A stretch of 64,000 bases of DNA from Candidatus Methylospira mobilis (GTDB lineage Bacteria > Pseudomonadota > Gammaproteobacteria > Methylococcales > Methylococcaceae): assembly GCF_009498235.1 (NCBI RefSeq), contig NZ_CP044205.1:615716-679715 (forward strand), in the 5' to 3' direction. Below are positions 54,629-63,942 of this stretch, in pieces (within the stretch, counting starts at the first letter, position 1; each line of letters starts with the position of its first letter). The position numbers were made by a program, and so were the translations under genes. Below the pieces are notes generated by a model. The model was not told where the DNA came from, did not search any database, and worked only from the letters and a program-made list of their open reading frames with translations.

Positions 54629-56647
54629 ATGAAAGTAAAAATTCCGTTAAACATTACTTCCCGGCTTGCAGATGTCATCAGGGCAAACGTGGGAGAAAAA
54701 TCATTCACCCGTTGGCAGTTTATGTGGACAATGACTTCGCCGCTGTTCCGCGCAGTCAGGGAAACTGTATCCAATCGTAGCTTACGCTGCTGGCAAAGCG
54801 TTGACAAAGCCGTTGATTGGGTCGAGCGTCATGGGCTGTATATCATTGCTGGTTTGTTGCTGGTTTCGACCTTGCTGTGGTTTGCAGCGTTAAAGGGTAG
54901 CGTGCCTTCGCGATTGATCCATGGCTTTTTGTATTCGCTGCAATTCATAGTACTAAACAAGCGTGTGGACGATGTGCAGGAGACTCTGCTGCGATACGGG
55001 CTGTACCTGCCGCTGTTCGCTCTCCCGTTTTTTGCTTCCATCGCTTTTTTCGGCGCACTTTTCCGTGAGCGCTTGGTTCCGTTCTTGCAAACCAGGGAGG
55101 TCGCCACGCTGAATCATCATCATGTGATTGTCGGCTATGGCGCGTTTGGGCAGGCATTGGCGAAAGAGCTGGGTAAAAACGGGCGCACAGTGGTAGGGAT
55201 AGATTTGCCGGGCTCTCCAGCGATCCCGGTGGCCAATTCCATTCTGCTGCGCTATGACGCATTGCATGTCCCGATTGTAAATAAGGCCAACATGGAAAGC
55301 GCCAAATGCGTCTATTTGCTACTGCCCAGTGAGCGCGACAATCTGAGAATACTGGAAAAAATAACTCAGCAGCTACAAAACAAAAACGTAAAAGTTTTCC
55401 TTCGTACAGAAACGAACAACATGCAGCGGCTTATTGCCGATTGGGTGGGACTCAAGGCGTTTAACCTGAATACGGGTCTGGATATTCGCCCCTGCAGTCC
55501 TATCGATATCGCCGCACGCGGCGTCGTCAATGCATATGCCCCCGACCTTTATGCAGCCACCGACCGCGAAGGGCCTATTGCTCAAATGGTGATGGTGACC
55601 GGCGCATCGGCAGCTGCAAAGGCGCTGGTGCTGCGGCTGGCCCGCATCGGCGTGTTTTCTCCCCAGGGGAAGCTGCAACTGGTTTGGGCCGGCGAAGGGG
55701 TGGACAAAGCCTACGCGGAAATTGCCGCCATCTATCCCGCTCTGGAAACCGGCTTCGACCGCCGCCAGTTTTGGGGGGCTCCGGCTGATATCTCTCAGAT
55801 ATATTTCGATCGCGTGTTGCCGCCGATCAAAATAGACATTCTGGATTCGCCTGCGGCGCACGCGATCCGGGGCGGCGCTCTTGACCATGTTTGCGGCGCA
55901 CGACGGCCATCGGTGATTTACGTGTGCCACGAATCGGCTGTCCGCAATCTGGCCGAAGCCCGCGATTTGCAGGCGGCATTATGCAGCCATGACACGTTAA
56001 TGGGTGAAAAAGAGAGCAGGCAACGTCTTATACTCGCCGTGCAAAGCCCATCGGTTCTGGGTATCGGCGATGGCGCAGATGTTGCTGTTTTAAATGTGCT
56101 GTCTTATCGCATTGAAGAGGTGTCTATTGATAGCGTATTTGCCAATACGGTTGCGGACGACCGTGCCGATGAGCTTGCCAAAGGCTTTGATTCCGCCTAT
56201 GTGCAGCGCCGGAAAATAGATGAGCTGGCGTGGGTGCAGAAAAAGTTTTTCCTGAAGGAATCAAATCGTGAACTGGCAGATCATTTGGCGATCAAGGCCC
56301 GTTACTCTGGTATTGACGCGAAGAAGGTTGCAGATTGTGTGTTTAAAGGTACGGCTGCTATTTCAGATGATGACCGGAAGCTGATGGAGCTGCATCGGGA
56401 CGACTTGATAGCGATGGAGCAGCTGCGCTACCGGGCGTTTATGTTCATGAACGGATTTGCGCATGGCAGTCGCCCTGAAGAAGAAGACGAACAAAAGAAA
56501 TTTGGAAAGGAGCTGGATCGAAGCCTGCGCATTAATGCCTCCCTGCTGAAAGAAAATCTGTCTTCAACCGAGCGGGCCAAGGATGAAGACATCATCGACG
56601 TGTCATTGACGGCTTTGCGTTTGAGAAGCGCTGAAAACAGCAGGTAG
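54629..56647 (+). CDS. membrane TrkA-N Rossmann / RyR-domain protein
   Basis: A 672-residue protein, second gene of the STAND unit. The N-terminus has two membrane helices (about 69-90, YIIAGLLLVSTLLWFAAL; about 125-147, GLYLPLFALPFFASIAFFGA) separated by a segment that could be a re-entrant loop. Then comes a TrkA-N NAD-binding domain (HHVIVGYGAFGQALAKELGK, near 166), a second Rossmann-like domain (about 330-520) with a degenerate glycine motif, and a C-terminal RyR-type domain (about 545-615, AMEQLRYRAFMFMNGFAHG). TrkA-N domains gate ion channels by nucleotide binding, and prokaryotic RyR domains are proposed to bind nucleotide signals. It may be an ion-flux effector opened by a signal tied to the STAND protein. 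The domain labels are by eye. Confidence 0.72.
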   Translation: MKVKIPLNITSRLADVIRANVGEKSFTRWQFMWTMTSPLFRAVRETVSNRSLRCWQSVDKAVDWVERHGLYIIAGLLLVSTLLWFAALKGSVPSRLIHGFLYSLQFIVLNKRVDDVQETLLRYGLYLPLFALPFFASIAFFGALFRERLVPFLQTREVATLNHHHVIVGYGAFGQALAKELGKNGRTVVGIDLPGSPAIPVANSILLRYDALHVPIVNKANMESAKCVYLLLPSERDNLRILEKITQQLQNKNVKVFLRTETNNMQRLIADWVGLKAFNLNTGLDIRPCSPIDIAARGVVNAYAPDLYAATDREGPIAQMVMVTGASAAAKALVLRLARIGVFSPQGKLQLVWAGEGVDKAYAEIAAIYPALETGFDRRQFWGAPADISQIYFDRVLPPIKIDILDSPAAHAIRGGALDHVCGARRPSVIYVCHESAVRNLAEARDLQAALCSHDTLMGEKESRQRLILAVQSPSVLGIGDGADVAVLNVLSYRIEEVSIDSVFANTVADDRADELAKGFDSAYVQRRKIDELAWVQKKFFLKESNRELADHLAIKARYSGIDAKKVADCVFKGTAAISDDDRKLMELHRDDLIAMEQLRYRAFMFMNGFAHGSRPEEEDEQKKFGKELDRSLRINASLLKENLSSTERAKDEDIIDVSLTALRLRSAENSR

Positions 56648-56900
56648 CCGGCAGGGAGAAAACGGAATAGGGGGTATTGCGGAGCACAGTTCTCGTATTC
56701 AACCTTATTTCATGTCGGCTTGGTGGCCGGCAATTGTTAGCTTAACTCGCAGGGTACGCGGTGCGTATCCTTCTTCGCGTGGACATGAAATGATTTTCCA
56801 ATCAAAATACACCAAAGTTCTCACCTCAATCAGTGCTTGGTATTTGTGACCTTGATTGTGTTTCCTGTTCAGAGCCTCACCTGCTTACTAATCTCAACGC
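56648..56900. other. intergenic region before the Bat operon
   Basis: A 253-base stretch with no gene seen and no trace of MoxR, DUF58 or DUF4381 coding sequence, which usually precede batA. No ribosome-binding site of good quality lies before ATG 56901. Confidence 0.45.
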
Positions 56901-57890
56901 ATGTTTGAATTCGCCAGTCCCTGGTTTTTTCTAGCCTTGCCGCTGCCGTGGCTGGTACGCCGGTTCGCGCCGCCGTATAGCGGCGCGGCGCGCGCCTCCT
57001 TGCGCGTGCCTTTTCTTGACGAGCTCGAAGCGCTGCCAGGCGCCGAAACGTTACAGCCGAAGCTGTCTCATGAATGGCGTTTGTGGCTGGCGGTACTTGC
57101 CTGGGTATTGCTGGTGACGGCGAGCGCGCGTCCGCAGTGGCTGGGCGACCCGGTCGAGCAGGCGGTGAGCGGGCGCGATTTGCTGATGGCGGTCGATTTG
57201 TCCGGCAGTATGGAAATTGCCGACTTCAAGCTGGGCAACCAGCAAGTGGACCGCTTGACCGCGACCAAGGCGGTGGCGGGGCAGTTTATCGAGCGCCGCG
57301 TCGGCGACCGCATCGGATTGATATTGTTCGGCGATCACGCCTATCTACAGGCTCCTTTGACCTTCGACCGTAAAACCGTGCATACCCTGCTGGACGAGTC
57401 GGCGATCGGTCTGGCCGGAGAAAAGACCGCCATCGGCGACGCGATCGGGCTGGCGGTCAAACGCTTGCGCGACAACCCGGAAAATCAGCGTGTATTGATA
57501 TTATTGACCGATGGAGCGAATACCGCAGGCGTGGTTTCGCCGCTGCAGGCCGCCGAACTGGCTGCCAGGGAAAAACTGAAAATCTACAGTATCGGCGTCG
57601 GGGCCGATGTGATGCTGGTGCGCGATTTTTTCGGCACGCGTCGCGTCAATCCGTCCTCTGATCTGGATGAAGACACCATGCGCGCATTGGCCGACAAAAC
57701 CGGCGGGCGCTATTTCCGCGCGCGCGATACCGCGGAGCTGGGACAGATCTACCAGTTGCTGGACGAACTGGAGCCGGCGGTCAAGGAACAGCGTTCTTAC
57801 CGCCCGCGCGAAGAGTTGTTCCCGTGGTTTCTAGGGGTTGCGTTGTTGATTGCCGCAGGACTGTTGCAATGGGGAGCCGTTAAAACATGA
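56901..57890 (+). CDS. BatA-like vWA-domain membrane protein
   Basis: A 329-residue protein with N-terminal BatA membrane segments (FEFASPWFFLALPLPWLVRR; a second near 60-75), a von Willebrand A domain with an intact MIDAS (AVDLSGSMEIAD, near 97, and a later TDGAN), and a C-terminal helix. Bat proteins were tied to oxidative-stress tolerance in Bacteroides and accompany MoxR ATPases as folding or assembly helpers; related sets serve methanol dehydrogenase maturation. Here the MoxR gene that normally leads the operon is absent. It overlaps the next gene by ATGA. Confidence 0.88.
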   Translation: MFEFASPWFFLALPLPWLVRRFAPPYSGAARASLRVPFLDELEALPGAETLQPKLSHEWRLWLAVLAWVLLVTASARPQWLGDPVEQAVSGRDLLMAVDLSGSMEIADFKLGNQQVDRLTATKAVAGQFIERRVGDRIGLILFGDHAYLQAPLTFDRKTVHTLLDESAIGLAGEKTAIGDAIGLAVKRLRDNPENQRVLILLTDGANTAGVVSPLQAAELAAREKLKIYSIGVGADVMLVRDFFGTRRVNPSSDLDEDTMRALADKTGGRYFRARDTAELGQIYQLLDELEPAVKEQRSYRPREELFPWFLGVALLIAAGLLQWGAVKT

Positions 57891-59737
57891 CCGCGTTTCA
57901 TTTTATCCGCCCCTGGTTTCTGCTCGGCCTGCTGCCGCTGGCCTGGTTCTGCTGGCGCAGTGTCTCGCATCGGCGCGATGCCGGCGCCTGGACGCGCTGG
58001 TGCGACGCGGCATTGCTGCCGCACATTCTGGATACGACGGAGAGCGGGCGCGACAGCCGCTGGTCGTTGCCGGTTTTTACGCTGGCGGGCTTTCTGGCGG
58101 TGCTGGCGCTGGCCGGTCCGGCATGGGAGCGTCTGCCGTCCCCGGTGTTTCGCAATAACACAGCGCTGGTGATAGTGCTCGATCTTTCCCGCACCATGGG
58201 AGCCGCCGATCTGAAACCGAGCCGTCTGGAGCGGGCGCGTTTCAAAATCACCGATCTGCTGAAGCAGCGCAAGGACGGTTATTCGGCTTTGGTGGTGTAT
58301 TCCGGAGAAGCCTATACGGTTACGCCGCTGACCGACGACCGGGAAACCATAATTTCCCAACTCGCCGCATTGAACACCGATTTGCTGCCGACCCAGGGCA
58401 GCCGCGCCGATCTGGCGCTGGAGCGTGGCGCGCAGCTGTTGGAACAATCCGGCTTTGTGCGCGGCGACGTGCTGCTGATCACCAGCGGCGTCAATCTGAC
58501 CCACGGCAGTCCGGCCGCCGAACAGTTGCGCGCCAAAGGCTATCGTTTGTCGGTGCTCGGCGTCGGCACCGAGGCCGGAGCGCCGGTGCCGCTGCCGGAA
58601 GGAGGGTTTTTGCAGGACGGCAAGGGAGCCACGGTAATTTCGCGGCTGGCCGCGCCTGCGCTGCAGAAGCTGGCTGCGGATGGCGGCGGTCAGTATCGGA
58701 GCGCAACATCGGACAACTCGGATTTGACGGCGCTGACGCGCTATTTCGAAGCCGGCGCGCGCGCGTCCGGCGCCATGAGCAGCGAAGCGCTGAAAATGGC
58801 GTTGTGGCTGGATCGCGGCCCCTGGCTGCTGCCGATCGTTTTGCTGCTGTCGGTTCTTGGGTTCCGGCGCGGTTTGCTGTCGATAGCTCTGGCTGTGTTG
58901 ATTTATACCCCGGAACCGGCGCAGGCGTTCGAGTGGCGCGATTTATGGCAGACGCCGGATCAGCAGGGACGCGCGGCGATGGAAGCCGGACAGAACGAGC
59001 AGGCGGCGGATAAATTTCACGATCCGGCCTGGAAGAGCGCGGCGCTGTATCGGGCCAACCGTTACGGCGAAGCTGCCGAGGTTCTGAACGGTGCGGAAGG
59101 CGCCGATGCGGCCTATAATCGCGGCAACGCGCTGGCGAAGGAGGGTAAATATCAGGAAGCGTTGGCCGCGTACGATCAGGCGCTGAAAAAACATCCTGAC
59201 GATGCCGATGCCCGTTACAACCGCGATCTGGTGGAAAAGAAACTGCAGGAACAGCAAAAAGATCAAAAGGAACAGCAAAAGCAGGATAAATCCGGTTCCG
59301 ACCGGCAAGACCAGAAACCGCAGCAGGGAGCCCAGCAGGACCAAAAGCAGCAGGACGATAAACAGCAGGATGCAGGAAAGCAGGACGATTCCTCGCAAGG
59401 CGAAAACAAACAGAACGAAAACGCCGGGGACGATGCCGACAAGGACGGAAAAAGCGGCGAACAGGCGAATCGGAATGAGAGGCAATCGCCCGATCAGGCC
59501 GGAGAGCGGAACGCACCCGCTTCCGCGCAGGATAAAAGCGAAAAACAGCCTGAACAGGGTAGACCGCAAGAGTCGGAACAGGACCAACAGGGCGACAAGG
59601 CGGCAATGCAACAACCCGGCGCCGAAGATCAACAGGCGACGGAGCAATGGTTGCGGCGCATACCCGACGATCCTGCCGGTTTACTGAAGCGCAAGTTCCA
59701 ATATCAATACCAGCAGAGACAGCAACAGCAGCGATGA
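57887..59737 (+). CDS. BatB-BatC fusion: vWA domain, TPR and Gln/Asp/Lys-rich tail
   Basis: A 616-residue protein. Two N-terminal helices (FIRPWFLLGLLPLAWFCWR; LAGFLAVLALAGPAW) are followed by a vWA domain with a DLSRTMG MIDAS, where Thr replaces the second Ser. There are two helices near 305-345, then TPR units (about 375-440, AYNRGNALAKEGKYQEALAA). From about 450 to 590 the chain is almost all Gln, Lys, Asp, Glu and Asn (low complexity), ending in LLKRKFQYQYQQRQQQQR. It combines BatB and BatC, as in other proteobacteria. It overlaps batA and batD-like genes by ATGA. Confidence 0.87.
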   Translation: MTAFHFIRPWFLLGLLPLAWFCWRSVSHRRDAGAWTRWCDAALLPHILDTTESGRDSRWSLPVFTLAGFLAVLALAGPAWERLPSPVFRNNTALVIVLDLSRTMGAADLKPSRLERARFKITDLLKQRKDGYSALVVYSGEAYTVTPLTDDRETIISQLAALNTDLLPTQGSRADLALERGAQLLEQSGFVRGDVLLITSGVNLTHGSPAAEQLRAKGYRLSVLGVGTEAGAPVPLPEGGFLQDGKGATVISRLAAPALQKLAADGGGQYRSATSDNSDLTALTRYFEAGARASGAMSSEALKMALWLDRGPWLLPIVLLLSVLGFRRGLLSIALAVLIYTPEPAQAFEWRDLWQTPDQQGRAAMEAGQNEQAADKFHDPAWKSAALYRANRYGEAAEVLNGAEGADAAYNRGNALAKEGKYQEALAAYDQALKKHPDDADARYNRDLVEKKLQEQQKDQKEQQKQDKSGSDRQDQKPQQGAQQDQKQQDDKQQDAGKQDDSSQGENKQNENAGDDADKDGKSGEQANRNERQSPDQAGERNAPASAQDKSEKQPEQGRPQESEQDQQGDKAAMQQPGAEDQQATEQWLRRIPDDPAGLLKRKFQYQYQQRQQQQR

Positions 59738-61518
59738 AACAGGCTTACTTCCCGTCAAATTCGGCTTCGACAACTCGCTTTTCGGCAAACCGGCTTTTGC
59801 TTGCTGCGTCGATACTTTTATTCGTCAGTCTGTCCGCCGCAGGCGCAACCGAAATACGGGTGCGCCTGGACCGCAATCCGGTCCAGATGAACGAGTCGTT
59901 TACATTGGAATACAGCGCGGAATCATCGGTAGACGGCGAACCCGACTTTCACGAACTGGAACAGAATTTCGAGATCGTCAATCAGAGCCACGGCAGTCAG
60001 ATGTCTATCAATAACGGTCATTACAGCCGTATGCTGCAATGGCGTTTAACGCTGGTGCCGCGCCGGGCCGGGGAGCTGGGCATTCCGTCTGTTCAATTCG
60101 GGCGCGATCGCAGCGAGCCGGTGGCCTTGCTGGTGGAAAGCGGTTCCAGCGGCTCAGGCAGAATGGGAGCGGCGAATACGGCCGATTTGCTGGTGGAAGT
60201 CAATGCAAGCACGCGCAACCCCTATGTGCAGTCGCAACTGATTTATACCGTCAAGGTTTTGCGGCGCGTGGACTTCGCCTCAGCCGATTTAAGCGAGCCG
60301 CAATTGCAGGATGCGCTGATAGAGCGTCTGGGCGACGACAAACACTATCAGGCGACGCGCGACGGTTTGAGCTATGAAATCATCGAACGCGCTTACGCCG
60401 TATTTCCGCAGAAGAGCGGACGCCTGACCATACCGCCTATACATCTGGAAGCGCAGGTGTTGGAAGGCGGCGGTTCGCGTTTCGGTTTTTTCGGCGCTCC
60501 GCAGACGCGGATTGAACGCATCAATTCCGAAGCGGTCGAACTGGATGTGAAACCTGTTCCCGCAGCATTTAGCGGCAAGCACTGGCTGCCGTCGGAGCAG
60601 CTGGTATTGGACGATGCCTGGTCGCAGGATTTGAAGCAGGCCAAGGCCGGGGAGCCGATAACACGCACCTTGATCCTGCGCGCGCGAGGTACTTCGATCG
60701 GTTTGCTGCCAGAGTTGAACTCCGCCCCGGCCGGTGCCGACGCGATTCGCAGCTATCCCGACCAGCCGGTACTGAACGAGGAAAAGCAGAGTCAGGGCAT
60801 CGTCAGCGTACGTCAGGAAAAAATCGTGTTCGTGCCGGAAAAAGCCGGCGAGTATCATATCCCGGCGATAGAAATTCCATGGTGGAATGTCAAGACCGGC
60901 AAGCTTGAAACGGCAAGGGCTCCGGAGCAGACCTTGACGGTAACAGGAACCGGTGCGGCCGCTCAGCCGGCTGCGCCGCAGCAAGCTCAGGCATTGCCGC
61001 CGGTTGCCGCGCAAACTCCGGAGGATGCGGGCGCGGCGGCTGCCGTTCGCCAGGAATCGGATGCCGTTATCTGGTTTCCGCTGGCCATGCTGTTCGGGGC
61101 GGGGTGGATTGCGACTTTGGCGGGGATAGCTATCCGGGCTTTAAGGTTCAGGCATCGAAAGTCCGCGAGCGCGAGTGAATCTCAAAAAAGCACACCGGTA
61201 CTGAAAGGCGATGTGATACATATCAGCGATAATGCCGTGGATGCGTTGAAGCGCGCCTGTTCCGGCAACGATGCGCCGGCGGCGCGGCATGCCTGGCAGA
61301 TATGGATCGGGAAACAACCCGATGCAGAGCGCGTGCCTTATCTGAGCGGGCTGGCTGCGGAGTTGGAACAGCTTGACCGTTGTTTGTATGCAAAAAACGA
61401 TGCGTCCTGGCAGGGCGCTGAATTCTGGAAAGCATTCGAATCCGTTCATCTGCAGATCAAATCCGCGCACAAAGCGGCTGGCCGCGCGAAGGACGAATTG
61501 GCGCCGTTGCACTTGTGA
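59734..61518 (+). CDS. BatD-like protein
   Basis: A 594-residue protein: N-terminal signal (about 22-42, LLLAASILLFVSLSAAGA), long beta-rich periplasmic part with IRVRLDRNPVQMNESFTLEY and repeated immunoglobulin-like segments, a Pro/Ala linker (about 405-440), one membrane helix (WFPLAMLFGAGWIATLAGIAI, about 455-478), and a cytoplasmic helical tail. This is the BatD plan. The start was set at 59734, whose ATGA overlaps the stop of the gene before it. Confidence 0.88.
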   Translation: MKQAYFPSNSASTTRFSANRLLLAASILLFVSLSAAGATEIRVRLDRNPVQMNESFTLEYSAESSVDGEPDFHELEQNFEIVNQSHGSQMSINNGHYSRMLQWRLTLVPRRAGELGIPSVQFGRDRSEPVALLVESGSSGSGRMGAANTADLLVEVNASTRNPYVQSQLIYTVKVLRRVDFASADLSEPQLQDALIERLGDDKHYQATRDGLSYEIIERAYAVFPQKSGRLTIPPIHLEAQVLEGGGSRFGFFGAPQTRIERINSEAVELDVKPVPAAFSGKHWLPSEQLVLDDAWSQDLKQAKAGEPITRTLILRARGTSIGLLPELNSAPAGADAIRSYPDQPVLNEEKQSQGIVSVRQEKIVFVPEKAGEYHIPAIEIPWWNVKTGKLETARAPEQTLTVTGTGAAAQPAAPQQAQALPPVAAQTPEDAGAAAAVRQESDAVIWFPLAMLFGAGWIATLAGIAIRALRFRHRKSASASESQKSTPVLKGDVIHISDNAVDALKRACSGNDAPAARHAWQIWIGKQPDAERVPYLSGLAAELEQLDRCLYAKNDASWQGAEFWKAFESVHLQIKSAHKAAGRAKDELAPLHL

Positions 61519-61594
61519 AAATCACATCTATTGCTCCGGCTTTCCGGGTTTGTGTGTTAACATGGGCCGCATTTTTCGTGGTTCGGGTAAACTA

Positions 61595-62011
61595 ATGAAA
61601 GCACGGGTTTTGTGGGTTGAAAAGTCCAAGTTTTTGGGCGAGTCCGGCAGCGGGCATACGCTGGTCATGGATGGGGCGCCGGAGAATGGAGGCGAAAATC
61701 TGGGGCCGCGTCCTATGGAAGCGCTGCTGGTCGGCATGGGGGGGTGTACCGCTTATGACGTGGTTCACATTCTGAAAAAAGGGCGTCATGATATCCGCGG
61801 CTGCGAGTTGGTTTTGGAAGCGGAACGCGCCGAAACCGACCCCAAGGTTTTTACCCGTATTCATATACGTTATCTGGTCAGCGGCAAAGGGCTTACCGAT
61901 GCGGTTGTGAAACGCGCGGTCGATTTATCGGCGGAGAAGTATTGCTCGGCGTCGATCATGCTGGGCAAGACTGCTGAAATAACGCATGATTATGAAATTG
62001 TAGAGGTTTAG
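61595..62011 (+). CDS. OsmC/YhfA-family protein
   Basis: A 138-residue OsmC-superfamily protein. It has LGPRPMEALLVGMGGCTAYDVV with the conserved Cys of the peroxidatic site, and CSASIMLGKTAEITHDYEI with the second Cys near the C-terminus. The family reduces organic hydroperoxides with two cysteines; the YhfA branch is of uncertain role. An open frame upstream to 61373 overlaps the BatD gene and adds nothing recognisable, so ATG 61595 is used. Confidence 0.88.
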   Translation: MKARVLWVEKSKFLGESGSGHTLVMDGAPENGGENLGPRPMEALLVGMGGCTAYDVVHILKKGRHDIRGCELVLEAERAETDPKVFTRIHIRYLVSGKGLTDAVVKRAVDLSAEKYCSASIMLGKTAEITHDYEIVEV

Positions 62012-62168
62012 CGGGCTCTTCCGGTCCGCTGACATGCAGTAAAGCGCGGGAAACACTGATTGTACGTTTTTCCCGACAACTATGATAAACAAGTTGTTGT
62101 TTTGTTCGGATTTACATGGGTAAGTTCGAGTAAATCAGAGCTTCTCCAGGTTCACGGTATTTTTGTTG

Positions 62169-62966
62169 ATGGAAAAATTGCAGTTACACGGTTTCAATAA
62201 CTTAACCAAGTCGTTAAGTTTCAATATCTACGATATTTGCTATGCAAAGTCGGAGGAGCAGCAGCGTCATTACATCGAGTACATCGACGAGGCGTATAAC
62301 GCCGGACGTCTGACGCAGATATTGACCAGCGTGACCGATATAATCGGAGCCGAAATTCTGAACATCGCACGCCAGGATTACGAGCCGCAGGGCGCCAGCG
62401 TAACGATGCTGATATCGGAAGGCGATTTCATGCCGAATGCGATCAGCAATGCCGAAGGCCCCGGGCCTTTGCCTGATGCAGTGGTCGCGCATCTTGATAA
62501 AAGCCATATTACCGTCCATACCTACCCGGAAAGTCATCCGCACAACGGTATCAGCACCTTCCGCGCCGATATAGACGTTTCGACCTGCGGGCGTATCTCT
62601 CCGCTTAAGGCGCTGAACTTCCTGATCAGGAGTTTCGATTCCGATATCGTTATCATGGACTACCGCGTGCGCGGCTTTACGCGGGATATCAGCGGGCAGA
62701 AACATTACATCGATCACGAGATTACCTCTATCCAGAACTATATCGCGGACGTGACCGCCGATCGTTATCAGATGATCGATGTGAATGTGTACCAGGAAAA
62801 TATCTTTCACACCAAGATGATACTGAAGGATTTCGATCTCGATAATTATCTGTTCGAGACCGCCAAGGATGCGCTGGACGCCGCCGAACGAATCGCCATT
62901 CAGAAACGCCTCAAGCAGGAAATGGCGGAGATTTTCTACGGGCGCAACTACAAGCTCAGGCGCTGA
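62169..62966 (+). CDS. speD: S-adenosylmethionine decarboxylase, class 1A type proenzyme
   Basis: A 265-residue proenzyme that self-cleaves to create a pyruvoyl group and decarboxylates SAM for spermidine synthesis. The cleavage site is [13 protein letters not shown] with Ser at residue 112, as in E. coli, and the catalytic [15 protein letters not shown] segment follows. [19 protein letters not shown] aligns with the E. coli start, so ATG 62169 is chosen over two TTG codons just upstream. The 3' end overlaps the convergent RFAP synthase gene by 11 bases. Confidence 0.95.
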   Translation: MEKLQLHGFNNLTKSLSFNIYDICYAKSEEQQRHYIEYIDEAYNAGRLTQILTSVTDIIGAEILNIARQDYEPQGASVTMLISEGDFMPNAISNAEGPGPLPDAVVAHLDKSHITVHTYPESHPHNGISTFRADIDVSTCGRISPLKALNFLIRSFDSDIVIMDYRVRGFTRDISGQKHYIDHEITSIQNYIADVTADRYQMIDVNVYQENIFHTKMILKDFDLDNYLFETAKDALDAAERIAIQKRLKQEMAEIFYGRNYKLRR

Positions 62967-63942
62967 CGGCTTGAGTAAATACAACCTCTGCGCCCTGATT
63001 CCGGGCAGTAGATAACATCAGCGAGAGCATCGGATAGCGGGCGCGGGCGCTATCCATCAGCTTCGTGGCGAGGGCGTTGTTTTCAACCAGACAAAAGCCG
63101 GTGGGGCCCCATGAGCTCTGGCCCAGGCCGGCAGCGCCTTGCCCTGCCAGCCAGTCCAGTGCGTCGCCTACTTCCGGGCTGGTGAATCTCCCTCCTTGAA
63201 CGGACGCGAAGTGATCGCCTACGCTTTTTTGCAGATCGGTGATTACCGCGCCGAAGCCGGGAAGATCCGCCTCCGCAATTGCCGGCAACGCCTGCATCAG
63301 CACGCGATGACAGAGCCGCGCGGTTTCGCCGGCCGGAAAAGGAGGCAGCTTCCGGAAGGCATCGATTTCCTGTGCGCCGTGCAGGCCTTGTCCACGAGCA
63401 TCGAACAACAGAATAATGCGCCATTCCTCCGGCACGTTGATCCGTGAGATCACCGGCGGCGTTTCGGTCAGCGAGCCTCGTCCGCCGTCTACGATGAATC
63501 CCCCCTGCTCGAAAACGGCAATGCCGATGCCGGAGCGCGCGCCTCGGCCTACCGCGCGCGCGATTTCGCGGACGCTTAGCTGCAGACCGAAATACGCCGC
63601 CAGTCCTGCGCCCACGGCGAGCGCGAGCTGGGTACCCGATCCCAGTCCGATATGTCCTGGGATGGCCTCTTCAATGCGTATGTGTACGTTATGGTCTGTA
63701 CCCAGCGCATCGCAAAACAGCCGCGCGCTTTTAAGCGCGCTGTTCGCCTGGGGGCCTTCGGCTTGCAGCCCGGAGTCAGAGCCGGAAATAAGCAGACGCG
63801 TAGCAAGCTCGTTGACGGCAACGCCGATACTGCCGAACCGTCGTCCAAGCGAACCGTTCAGGTCAAGAAATCCCATGTGCAGGCGTGCAGGAGCAGTGAC
63901 GCTGATCTGGCGGTGCGGGCTGGATAAATGGCTGGCGGACAT
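62956..63942 (-). CDS. beta-ribofuranosylaminobenzene 5'-phosphate synthase
   Basis: A 328-residue enzyme of the GHMP superfamily that joins p-aminobenzoate to PRPP, the first committed step to tetrahydromethanopterin. Marks are [26 protein letters not shown] at the N-terminus (given in part here: [13 protein letters not shown]), [18 protein letters not shown] (GHMP-type glycine loop) and [15 protein letters not shown] near the C-terminus. Bacteria with this gene oxidise formaldehyde through tetrahydromethanopterin. It converges on speD with an 11-base overlap. Confidence 0.93.
   Translation of the reverse strand: MSASHLSSPHRQISVTAPARLHMGFLDLNGSLGRRFGSIGVAVNELATRLLISGSDSGLQAEGPQANSALKSARLFCDALGTDHNVHIRIEEAIPGHIGLGSGTQLALAVGAGLAAYFGLQLSVREIARAVGRGARSGIGIAVFEQGGFIVDGGRGSLTETPPVISRINVPEEWRIILLFDARGQGLHGAQEIDAFRKLPPFPAGETARLCHRVLMQALPAIAEADLPGFGAVITDLQKSVGDHFASVQGGRFTSPEVGDALDWLAGQGAAGLGQSSWGPTGFCLVENNALATKLMDSARARYPMLSLMLSTARNQGAEVVFTQAVSA

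Noticed and set aside
58491..59606. 371-codon minus-strand frame
   Set aside because: It is antisense to the vWA-TPR gene; Pro/Arg-rich composition reflects the repetitive Gln/Lys codons on the other strand.
62214..62984. 256-codon minus-strand frame
   Set aside because: It is antisense to speD, whose active-site and length match a known family.
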